A stretch of DNA of 22,232 bases. It comes from a virus. Shown here piece by piece: positions 16,901 through 22,232 of this stretch (its first letter is position 1; every line of letters begins with the position of its first letter). The stretch is from IMG/VR virus record IMGVR_UViG_3300000265_000028, positions 1 through 22,232 of that record, one strand, 5' to 3'. The translations under genes and the position numbers were made by a program. A model generated the notes under the pieces. The model worked only from the letters and a program-made list of their open reading frames with translations. It made no database searches and was not told the DNA's origin.

Positions 16901-19900
16901 TGAGAATTATCTTTGACCACCTCAACACAGAGGAGAGTTCTGGTACAGTAGAATCTGTCAACAGTTACAATACTCTCGACTATTCAAAAGAGATCCCAAT
17001 AACACCAGCAGGAAGGGCATCAGATTTTATCGATCTGAGACCAAAAGTCAATACATATGCTCTCAGTTCATCTGATTCACCATTTGCATTTGAATCAAGA
17101 TCATTCTCAAATTCAAATTGCGAAAGTGCTGTAACCGATAAAACTCTTATTGTTGATTATTCCCATTACCTTGGAAGAATCGATAGAATATATTTAACTA
17201 AAGATGGAGAATTCTTAATTAAGAGCGGAGAACCTTCAGAGTTTCCAAAGTTACCAGTTGCTAATAGTGAAGGATTTGAAGTCGGTGTTCTTACAATGGC
17301 TCCATACATGTATGATGCCACTTTCGATAGTCAACTGAAACTTATCTCTCACAAGAGATTCACCATGAAAGATATTGGTGGTATTGAGAATAGAGTTCAG
17401 AATCTTGAGAATTATACTACACTTTCTTTACTTGAAACTGATACTAAGAACCTTTCAATTAAGGATCCCAACACTGGACTGGATAAGTTTAAGTCTGGTT
17501 TCTTTGTAGATAATTTCAGAAATCACAATGGTGCCAATCTGAGCGGTGAAGCAAGATTTGATATTGACATAAAGCGTGGTGAACTACGTCCACGTTCTAC
17601 TGAGAGAAATTTCACTCTGCAGTTTGAAACAGTATCAACCGAAGCAAATCGCACAGATGCTGATTATGCTTGGGCAAATGATTTTTCTGATGTTAATGTA
17701 ACTAGAAAGGGTCCTGGTCTGACTCTCAATTTTGAAGAAGTTGAGTTTATTGATCAACCACTTGCAACTAGAACTGAAAACCTGAATCCATATCATATTG
17801 CATTATATGCTGGATCAATTGATCTGTCCCCTGCTACAGACTATTGGATCGAAGAAGTTGTTCTTGCTACTCCTGATATTGTTCAGGTTGATTCTGTATT
17901 CAATGGAATGGCGGAATTGCTTGCTGTTGAAGATCGTGAGAACGGTGGAATGGCAGCAAGTTGGTGGAATTCTTCTGAATTCACCTGGAATGGTGATGAT
18001 AGAGTGTTTGATAGTGAATTAGTTAACAGCACAGTAATTGGTTCTTCAGGTGGCAGTAGCACCAGCACCAGTAGTTCTCTTTCGGAATTTGTAGACGGGC
18101 TAGGTGTTCAGCAGACTACAACCACCACAACTAGTAGTTGGTCAAGCACTACTTTCAGAGATGATTTTGTAGATACTGCATTTGAAACTGGTACTGAGAG
18201 TGTATATGGTCTTGAACTCTCTTCTGGAACTGAAGAGATTAGTCTTGGAGACAGAGTTATTGGTGTTGAGACTATCCATAACTGCCGTTCCAGAAATATT
18301 CATGTAACTGGTAAGAAACTAAAACCAAATACAAAGTATTATGTCTTCATGGAAAGTGTTGACATGAATGAATTTGCATTCCCCAAGCAACTGCCAGTTA
18401 CAATGATCAGAGGTGCATTTAAACCTGGTCAAATTGTTGAAAGCATTGGTTTAACTGTAGTCGGAGCACCAAGGATTAGTTTCCGTACAGCACAACATAA
18501 TCATGAGATTGGTCCATTTAACGCTCCAACAACTGTAGTTGATGGACTTAGTTCTTCATATTCTGGAACTTCAAACTTTATCAATGTTGACCTTGCAGAT
18601 CTTTCCAATCAAACAACACCATCACATCTTGGATACGTTACGGAGGGAATGATTCTTGTTAATACTGATGGAACTGCAGAAGCACAGATAGGTGAGATAC
18701 AGTTGATGACCGATAGTAAGGGTGAGATACAATTCTCACTCCATATTCCAAATCCAGTTGTTGCTGCCAATCCTAAGTTTACTACTGGATCAAGCACAAT
18801 TAGATTAACTTCATCTCCTATCAATTCTCCGGTATTAGACCCAGGCGGCAGTTCTGCTGAAACTGAGTATCTTTCATCTGGATATGTTACAAGTTATGAA
18901 GAGCAAGTTCTTTCTATTAAGACACCAGAAGTTGACAGAAGACTGGTTGAGACTTTAGATGCAATAAGACTGACGCAAGATGAAAGTTCTGTAACTAGAA
19001 CAGAGTCGTCATCCTCTTCAAGTTCCAGTAGTGTTACTGGTGAATACTTTGACCCACTTGCACAATCCTTCTTAATTACTGCCGAAAATTTCAATGGAAC
19101 AAATTCCGATGGTGTATATGTAACTGGTGGTGAGGTATACTTCAAGACTAAAGATCCTTCAATTCCAGTTACGGTTCAGATCAGAACCATGAGAGATGGT
19201 ACTCCAACAACACTGGTTGTACCATTTGGTCAAGTTAATATTCAATCAAATGATGTTAAAATATCTGATGATGGTAGTGCAGCAACAGAATTCAAATTCG
19301 ATACTCCTGTCTATCTACAAACTGGATATGAATATGCTCTGGTGCTCGTTTCACCTACAGAGAAGTATCTGGCATTCATCACTAGAATGGGTGAAGAAGA
19401 TCTACTACTCAAGGCAGTTTACAATAAGCAACCATACCTTGGATCGCTGTTCAAGTCACAGAACCAGTCAACCTGGACTCCAAGTCAGTTGGAAGACCTT
19501 AAGTTCAAACTCAATAAAGCAAAGTTTGTAACCAATACTCCAGTTTCAGTATCATTCTATAATAGTGAACTACCTAGAGTTGGTATTAGAAAGAATAATC
19601 CAGTTACTGCATTCTCTAAGAGACAGTTCATTGGTATTGCAGCAACAAATAATGCATTTGGATCTGGTAATGAAATTCAACAAGGAACCAATAATGGTAA
19701 GATCTTTGCATTTGGTGGTCCATTATCAACTAAAACTTCTCCAAGCAATGAGAGTATCGCAGCACTGGTACAACCAACTGCTGGTGTTGGTCTGACCAAT
19801 GGAACATACACTGGTATTGGATTCACATCACTCACTGGTTTTGGAAATTCTTGCACAGCAAGTGTTACTGTTTCTGGTGGAGCAGTTACTCAAATTCAGG

Positions 19901-21387
19901 TCACTAATGGTGGTGCTGGATATCAGGTTGGAGATCTTCTACTGATGAATCAACTTGGTGATACCGGAAGTGGTGTAAGAGCAACTGTTGGTGTTTCAAC
20001 TAGAACTAACTTGTTAGTTGTTGATAATGTTAAGAACAATTTTGTTTCTGGAAATGCATACAACTTCTTCAATAGTAGTGGTGTTGCTAAGGCAATGACT
20101 AATATTGAGTATGTCAATAATGATCCAGTCAGAGATGGCAAGACAATGAAGTTTGACCACTTCAATCATGGTATGCACTCACCTCAAAACAAACTTAGAG
20201 TATATAATGTTGAAAGTGATATAGCCCCAACAACTCTGACTTCATCAATCAATGATGGTGACTCAGTTATTAATGTTGCAGACGGAACTGCATTTGCTAC
20301 CTTTGAAGGAACAGCAGTTGGTGCTGCAAACACTGGTTATCTATTGATCGATAGCGAAATTATTGCTTACGAAACAATCTCTGGTAACGTTATTACTATT
20401 GAAAGTAGAAACTTCAATAATTCAGTCACAGGTAGTCTCCTATCAAATCATGCACAAAACACAAACGTGTTCAAGTATGAAGTCAATGGCGTATCTTTAC
20501 TTAAGGTCAATAAAGTTCATGATATTGATCCAAGAGAGAGGACACTCAACAGTTACCATGTAAGTCTCACTGATTCTACTAAGACATTCTCAACAACTAA
20601 AGCAGTTGGTGGAAGTAATGTTCAATTAACCCAGAACATTCCATTTGAATACATCAAACCAAGTATCAACCTTGTCAGTCCTTCAGGAACAACTGTTTCT
20701 GCAAGAATCAAAACAACTTCTGGATCAAGTATATCTGGAACTGAAGCATCATTCACAAATGTTGGTTATGAGGGTGTTACTCTGAATCAATTGAATCGTC
20801 TTGATAGTCCAAGACTGGTCGCATCTCAGGTAAATGAAACTGAACTACTTGGTGGCGAAAAATCATTTGAACTTGAAATGCTGCTATCAACTACTGACGA
20901 GAATGTATCTCCTATGGTTGATCTTGATACGACTAATATTATCGCAGTCAGTAACCTCATTAACAATCCGGTCACTGATTTTACTGCTGACAGCAGAGTC
21001 AATATTCCTGGATTTGATCCCAATGCTGCAATTTATGAGACCAAGAGAATCAATCTTGAGTTCACTTCTAACTCAGTATTCGTTCAATTCGATGGACATA
21101 GAGTAGGAGACTCAAACATTAGAGTATTCTATAGACTGTTTAGAAATGACGAAAATGAGGTTGGTCAATCTTATATCCCATTCAATGGTGAAGGTTTATC
21201 AGATAAAGTTGTAAGTCCCAATCAATCTGAGAACGGATTTAGTGAGTATAAGTATACTGCAGAAAACACACCACAGTTTAATGGATTCCAAATCAAAATT
21301 GTTATGACTTCTCCCAAGCAATCTGAAGCTCCAAGAATTAAGAACCTTAGAGCAATTGCATTAAGGACATTTGATTCAGAAGAATGA
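13996..21387 (+). CDS. Giant DUF4815-type virion structural protein in the gp9/gp10 position
   Basis: This 2463-residue structural protein directly follows gp8. Residues ~8-67 (NVSPYFDDFDEDNNYNKVLF, then KPGFPVQSRELTTLQSIL and FKEGAMIVPGG) are characteristic of the DUF4815 family of phage tail/baseplate proteins. Two copies of a V-R-G-Y motif occur at 194-197 and near 363-366 (AYVRGYEI). A Ser/Thr-rich stretch lies at ~1349-1385 and a run of nine serines at 1671-1679. The run is followed at 1685-1692 by FDPLAQSF, which begins a beta-domain (EVYFKTKDPSIPVTVQIRTM) seen in related phage proteins. Further on come a G-x-G-Y repeat (VTNGGAGYQVGDLL, ~19890-19935), a Glu/Arg turn module (~20236-20480) and a C-terminal beta-domain ending FQIKIVMTSPKQSEAPRIKN. 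No catalytic motif or signal peptide is visible. In T4 this place holds gp9 and gp10; I see no clear match to either, so the symbol is left blank. It starts 4 bases after the gp8 stop and overlaps the next gene by ATGA. Confidence 0.85.
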   Translation: MTQNTNLNVSPYFDDFDEDNNYNKVLFKPGFPVQSRELTTLQSILQGQIEKFGQHFFKEGAMIVPGGIIYDSNYFAVKIDPTFLDVPVSAYTSYLKDNKIEIQGETSGVKATVVNCITSAESIDSVDTLYIKYTSSGLDGVTPTFADGENLITLEDIKYSSTTIPANNPFARALVSEATPTGSAASISEGVFFVRGYFVKVPAGTVILDQYTNSPSYKVGLQISEDIVTASSANPDLFDNAKGFSNESAPGADRLKMSASLVKKSLKDNNDANFVELLRVEEGLVQKLVNKTDYNIFKEELARRTYDESGNYYVKKFAVDVRETLNDRLGNKGIYAPGQLTQRGNTPSDDLFTLQISSGKAYVRGYEIEKIGSTSLDNVKPRTTKKKENVSVPVTIGNNIQVENLFGAPTIGFNNTYTVELRDRRLGDNGQLDSASSVIGNARVYDFGKKNIAGIGTERFDLRLFDIQTFTTLTLGLGVTAANSAFVKGIYSGATGHLKDAVSNATTLNLLDVTGQFQINEPIEINGLVVGRNITSVRDNDVRDIKSIGTTSSPIFACNVAMQQTENLIEPGSAFQIAVDSGSGSAVTSPSVGDFRNVPVRVNDVVQFTIPGQVLPTFNRVSAVAAGSLTLVGVSSVTGICTGGTVKASNGGALNNVQNLNVVSGIIEKGNRPGKTVKLPNNTVSSINLLDSSYIIRKQATVNIGASLQLSFAITDFGDDNLFLEPYNQFNYTLTYANGHKEIILDSQVTISGDLKTILIKGLSQTGTSAKLTLTCKRSTLSSKVKTIARCTNLVVSRSRNAGSGIGSTTFDDGLDYGDGSFPYGTRVQDESISLNVPDVTRVLAVFESNDSSAPSLPSIIASNQSDTFSNNVVVGEQIVGANTGAVARVVDIVSGNQINFVYENDKSFQILETVSFQSSSIIANISTLLIGDRNVSNDYSLDSGQRQEFRDIARINRLAGVAEPTRQLRIIFDHLNTEESSGTVESVNSYNTLDYSKEIPITPAGRASDFIDLRPKVNTYALSSSDSPFAFESRSFSNSNCESAVTDKTLIVDYSHYLGRIDRIYLTKDGEFLIKSGEPSEFPKLPVANSEGFEVGVLTMAPYMYDATFDSQLKLISHKRFTMKDIGGIENRVQNLENYTTLSLLETDTKNLSIKDPNTGLDKFKSGFFVDNFRNHNGANLSGEARFDIDIKRGELRPRSTERNFTLQFETVSTEANRTDADYAWANDFSDVNVTRKGPGLTLNFEEVEFIDQPLATRTENLNPYHIALYAGSIDLSPATDYWIEEVVLATPDIVQVDSVFNGMAELLAVEDRENGGMAASWWNSSEFTWNGDDRVFDSELVNSTVIGSSGGSSTSTSSSLSEFVDGLGVQQTTTTTTSSWSSTTFRDDFVDTAFETGTESVYGLELSSGTEEISLGDRVIGVETIHNCRSRNIHVTGKKLKPNTKYYVFMESVDMNEFAFPKQLPVTMIRGAFKPGQIVESIGLTVVGAPRISFRTAQHNHEIGPFNAPTTVVDGLSSSYSGTSNFINVDLADLSNQTTPSHLGYVTEGMILVNTDGTAEAQIGEIQLMTDSKGEIQFSLHIPNPVVAANPKFTTGSSTIRLTSSPINSPVLDPGGSSAETEYLSSGYVTSYEEQVLSIKTPEVDRRLVETLDAIRLTQDESSVTRTESSSSSSSSSVTGEYFDPLAQSFLITAENFNGTNSDGVYVTGGEVYFKTKDPSIPVTVQIRTMRDGTPTTLVVPFGQVNIQSNDVKISDDGSAATEFKFDTPVYLQTGYEYALVLVSPTEKYLAFITRMGEEDLLLKAVYNKQPYLGSLFKSQNQSTWTPSQLEDLKFKLNKAKFVTNTPVSVSFYNSELPRVGIRKNNPVTAFSKRQFIGIAATNNAFGSGNEIQQGTNNGKIFAFGGPLSTKTSPSNESIAALVQPTAGVGLTNGTYTGIGFTSLTGFGNSCTASVTVSGGAVTQIQVTNGGAGYQVGDLLLMNQLGDTGSGVRATVGVSTRTNLLVVDNVKNNFVSGNAYNFFNSSGVAKAMTNIEYVNNDPVRDGKTMKFDHFNHGMHSPQNKLRVYNVESDIAPTTLTSSINDGDSVINVADGTAFATFEGTAVGAANTGYLLIDSEIIAYETISGNVITIESRNFNNSVTGSLLSNHAQNTNVFKYEVNGVSLLKVNKVHDIDPRERTLNSYHVSLTDSTKTFSTTKAVGGSNVQLTQNIPFEYIKPSINLVSPSGTTVSARIKTTSGSSISGTEASFTNVGYEGVTLNQLNRLDSPRLVASQVNETELLGGEKSFELEMLLSTTDENVSPMVDLDTTNIIAVSNLINNPVTDFTADSRVNIPGFDPNAAIYETKRINLEFTSNSVFVQFDGHRVGDSNIRVFYRLFRNDENEVGQSYIPFNGEGLSDKVVSPNQSENGFSEYKYTAENTPQFNGFQIKIVMTSPKQSEAPRIKNLRAIALRTFDSEE
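18040..18150 (+). other. Ser/Thr-rich linker in the DUF4815 protein
   Basis: The encoded segment SSGGSSTSTSSSLSEF ... TTTTTTSSWSSTTF (residues ~1349-1385) is dominated by Ser and Thr. It separates the long N-terminal region from the following beta-domains. It is probably a flexible hinge, though a beta-helical Ser/Thr stretch is also possible. Codons are mixed, so it is not a simple DNA microsatellite. Confidence 0.65.
19006..19032 (+). other. Nine-serine tract (hinge) before the FDPLAQSF domain
   Basis: Nine consecutive Ser codons (TCG, TCA, TCC, TCT, TCA, AGT, TCC, AGT, AGT) encode residues 1671-1679. Use of both TCN and AGT codons shows that the tract is kept at the protein level and is not a slippage repeat. 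It ends five residues before the FDPLAQSF motif, which suggests a domain boundary. Confidence 0.75.
20236..20480 (+). repeat. Glu/Arg turn module shared by the DUF4815 and gp7-like proteins
   Basis: The unit reads LTSSINDGDSVINVADGTAF, then GYLLIDSEIIAYETISGNVI, then IESRNFNNSVTGSLLSNHAQ. It matches the pattern of modules in the giant gp7-like protein at ~2031-2440 (INNEIFTYTG ... GCIRGFSG), ~2973-3165 (TVDSTIGFPQNGSF ... FFGCVGLSTTF) and ~10044-10248 (GSTQITVSDVSKIAG ... VQRGTMGTTAAAYAVG). In each, a strand pair leads to an E-I/V turn and an R-G or R-N loop. Modules of this kind are widespread in phage tail proteins. Confidence 0.65.
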
Positions 21388-21614
21388 GTAAGTATTTAAA
21401 AGTTGATTCCGATACATCCCTAATAAGGGATATGGGTTCTGGTGCTATCGTCAATACCAACAAAGGTGAGTACGATAAATTCATGAGTCTTTCCAGAAAA
21501 AAGTTTCAGGAAAAGCAGGAAATGAATAAATTAAAAGATGATGTAGAAGGTATGAAATCCGATATTGAGGAAATAAAGTCCCTTCTGCTATCCATAGCGA
21601 AAAATGATTTATAA
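21384..21614 (+). CDS. Small coiled-coil protein of unknown function
   Basis: This 76-residue protein starts inside the stop of the DUF4815 gene (ATGA overlap), with the purine-rich AGAAGA just upstream as a possible ribosome site. The N-terminal half (KYLKVDSDTSLIRDMGSGAI followed by VNTNKGEYDKF) resembles small proteins I recall from T4-like marine phages, with no assigned function. The C-terminal half is a clear heptad coiled coil: L50, V54, M57, I61, I64, L68 and I71 fall in perfect 4-3 spacing within a highly charged Lys/Glu helix. Oligomerisation or use as a structural adaptor or assembly factor is plausible. The stop codon overlaps the downstream late promoter. The overlap and the clean heptads make a real gene likely. 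Confidence 0.85.
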   Translation: MSKYLKVDSDTSLIRDMGSGAIVNTNKGEYDKFMSLSRKKFQEKQEMNKLKDDVEGMKSDIEEIKSLLLSIAKNDL

Positions 21615-21617
21615 ATA
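21610..21617 (+). promoter_or_regulatory. T4-type late promoter (TATAAATA) upstream of the Ig-like gene
   Basis: TATAAATA, preceded by T, overlaps the TAA stop of the 76-residue gene and sits 29 bases before the next ATG. It is the same octamer as that before gp8 and fits the T4/cyanophage late-promoter consensus. A start about 6 bases downstream would give a leader of roughly 24 bases. It would drive the Ig-like gene, the 74-residue gene and the gene beginning at the right edge. Confidence 0.8.
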
Positions 21618-21646
21618 CCAGTAGATAGATCTAACTGACTGTAATA

Positions 21647-21985
21647 ATGGCAGCATATGTAAGCAACATTGTAATTGATATTGGCGCAAACTTTGACCAA
21701 TCATTTAACCTTGAAACTAATGCAAATGCTCCGATGAATTTATCAGGGTTTAGTGGTGCAGCAAAATTAAAGAAATCAGCAATGTCATCGACAACTGCTG
21801 CTACATTTATTGTATCTTTTCCTGATGCTGTTGCCGGACAACTAAAAATTTCTTTAGGGTCCACAATTACTTCTGCATTGAAACCTGGTAGATATTCTTA
21901 TGATGTTCTATTGACTGACGCTTCCTCCATTAAAACTAGAGTTGTTGAAGGTAGTGCTATTGTTACATCTGGAGTTACCACTTAA
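21647..21985 (+). CDS. Small Ig-like (BppU N-terminal-like) tail/baseplate protein
   Basis: This 112-residue protein has a pattern I associate with the N-terminal Ig-like domain of baseplate upper proteins and related tail proteins: IDIGANFDQSFNLETNANAP, then MNLSGFSGAAKLKKS, then a TAATFIVSF strand, an AGQLKISLGSTITSALKPG segment, a GRYSYDVLLTDASSIKTRVV strand pair and a final EGSAIVTSGVTT strand. In those proteins the domain is usually the attachment end of a longer polypeptide, whereas here it stands alone. No signal peptide or membrane segment is seen. It lies directly behind a late promoter and 5 bases before the next gene, so it is expressed late and is probably a virion component. No strong Shine-Dalgarno precedes the ATG. 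Confidence 0.8.
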   Translation: MAAYVSNIVIDIGANFDQSFNLETNANAPMNLSGFSGAAKLKKSAMSSTTAATFIVSFPDAVAGQLKISLGSTITSALKPGRYSYDVLLTDASSIKTRVVEGSAIVTSGVTT

Positions 21986-21990
21986 AACAT

Positions 21991-22215
21991 ATGGCAGATA
22001 TTAAAGTCAGAGTTGGATCGCAAAATGCTATTAAAGTTTTATCCTCTTTTGCTGGAGGTGGCGGAACTTTAGGTGGTTTATCTGATGTTGACATATCAGG
22101 AGTTCAGGACGGTTCTGTTCTGGTCTATAACGGGTCAACTAATAAATTTGAAGCAACTTTAGAATTAACGCCTGGAACAACCCAAAATTTAGATATCAAC
22201 GGAGGAAACTTCTAA
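21991..22215 (+). CDS. Small tail-fibre-like protein
   Basis: This 74-residue protein contains LGGLSDVDISGVQDGSVLVY, then NGSTNKFEAT. This is the L-x-D-V-D-x-S-x-x-x-D-G-x-V-L-x-Y-x-x-x-x-x-x-W/F motif found in many phage tail-fibre and structural proteins. The N-terminus ADIKVRVGSQNAIKVLSS resembles the starts of cyanophage tail proteins as I recall them. It ends abruptly in LDINGGNF. The ORF lies 5 bases after the Ig-like gene and 3 bases before the next ATG, in one apparent operon. GGAG at 21971-21974 is too far upstream to be a convincing ribosome site. It is probably a small virion or fibre-associated protein; its short length could also reflect erosion of a longer fibre gene. Confidence 0.75.
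   Translation: MADIKVRVGSQNAIKVLSSFAGGGGTLGGLSDVDISGVQDGSVLVYNGSTNKFEATLELTPGTTQNLDINGGNF
22201..22205 (+). promoter_or_regulatory. Possible ribosome binding site GGAGG
   Basis: GGAGG lies 13 bases before the ATG at 22219, inside the last codons of the 74-residue gene. The spacing is longer than ideal, but it is the strongest Shine-Dalgarno-like string near any start in the window and supports that ATG as a real start. Confidence 0.4.
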
Positions 22216-22218
22216 GCC

Positions 22219-22232
22219 ATGGCAAGTATCAT
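22219..22232 (+). CDS. Start of a further, probably tail-protein, gene cut by the window edge
   Basis: ATG GCA AGT ATC AT begins three bases after the preceding stop and encodes M-A-S-I before the window ends. The tight spacing matches the neighbouring small genes, and a GGAGG string lies upstream. Phage tail proteins beginning MA(S/N)(I/V)IxIKRS are common in this context, but four codons are too few to assign a product. Confidence 0.5.

Noticed and set aside
19006-19032. Serine tract as a phase-variable microsatellite
   Set aside because: The nine Ser codons are mixed (TCN and AGT), so there is no uniform short DNA repeat on which polymerase slippage could act.
1-22232. tRNA genes, CRISPR arrays, insertion sequences, integrase or auxiliary metabolic genes
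   Set aside because: The window is almost fully occupied by structural coding sequence on one strand. No cloverleaf, regularly spaced DNA repeat, transposase motif or metabolic enzyme motif was seen.

Overview
The window is a late structural (baseplate) block of a T4-like contractile-tailed phage. The genome is AT-rich, tightly packed and read entirely from the + strand. The order gp6, a giant protein in the gp7 position, gp8, then very large beta-rich structural proteins, together with NATAAATA-type late promoters, best fits a marine T4-like cyanophage (Synechococcus/Prochlorococcus host). A related marine myovirus, for example one infecting SAR11, cannot be excluded from this window alone. 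No host genes, tRNAs, metabolic genes, integrases, insertion sequences or CRISPR arrays are visible.

Layout: (1) positions 1-1793 hold baseplate wedge gp6; its reading frame is already open at the left edge, so the 5' end lies outside the window. (2) Positions 1797-12419 encode a 3540-residue protein. Its first ~380 residues resemble the C-terminal part of T4 gp7, and the remaining ~3,100 residues are a chain of repeated beta modules with a YHYH domain near residues 1289-1423. (3) A late promoter TATAAATA lies in the 33-base gap before gp8 (12453-13991). gp8 has the T4 gp8 framework plus an inserted Gly-rich repeat module. (4) A 2463-residue structural protein with a DUF4815-type N-terminus (13996-21387) occupies the place of T4 gp9/gp10. 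(5) Four small genes follow: a 76-residue coiled-coil protein, a second TATAAATA promoter, a 112-residue Ig-like protein, a 74-residue tail-fibre-like fragment, and the first codons of another gene at the right edge.

How they work together: gp6, gp7 and gp8 form the baseplate wedge in T4. Here gp6 and gp8 keep recognisable frameworks, while gp7 and the DUF4815 protein are enlarged with adhesin- and fibre-like modules. The same module families recur in the gp7-like, gp8 and DUF4815 proteins, which suggests that much of the peripheral baseplate or host-contact surface is built from one shared module pool. Gene gaps are 0-33 bases, several stops and starts nearly touch, and translation is probably coupled. 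No stretch over 300 bases lacks a gene.

The least ordinary content is the gp7-derived giant with its embedded YHYH domain and the module sharing among neighbouring baseplate genes. Large modular structural proteins of this general kind are, to my knowledge, known in marine T4-like phages, so I do not claim a wholly new system. Family comparisons were made from memory of the T4 proteins, not from a search.
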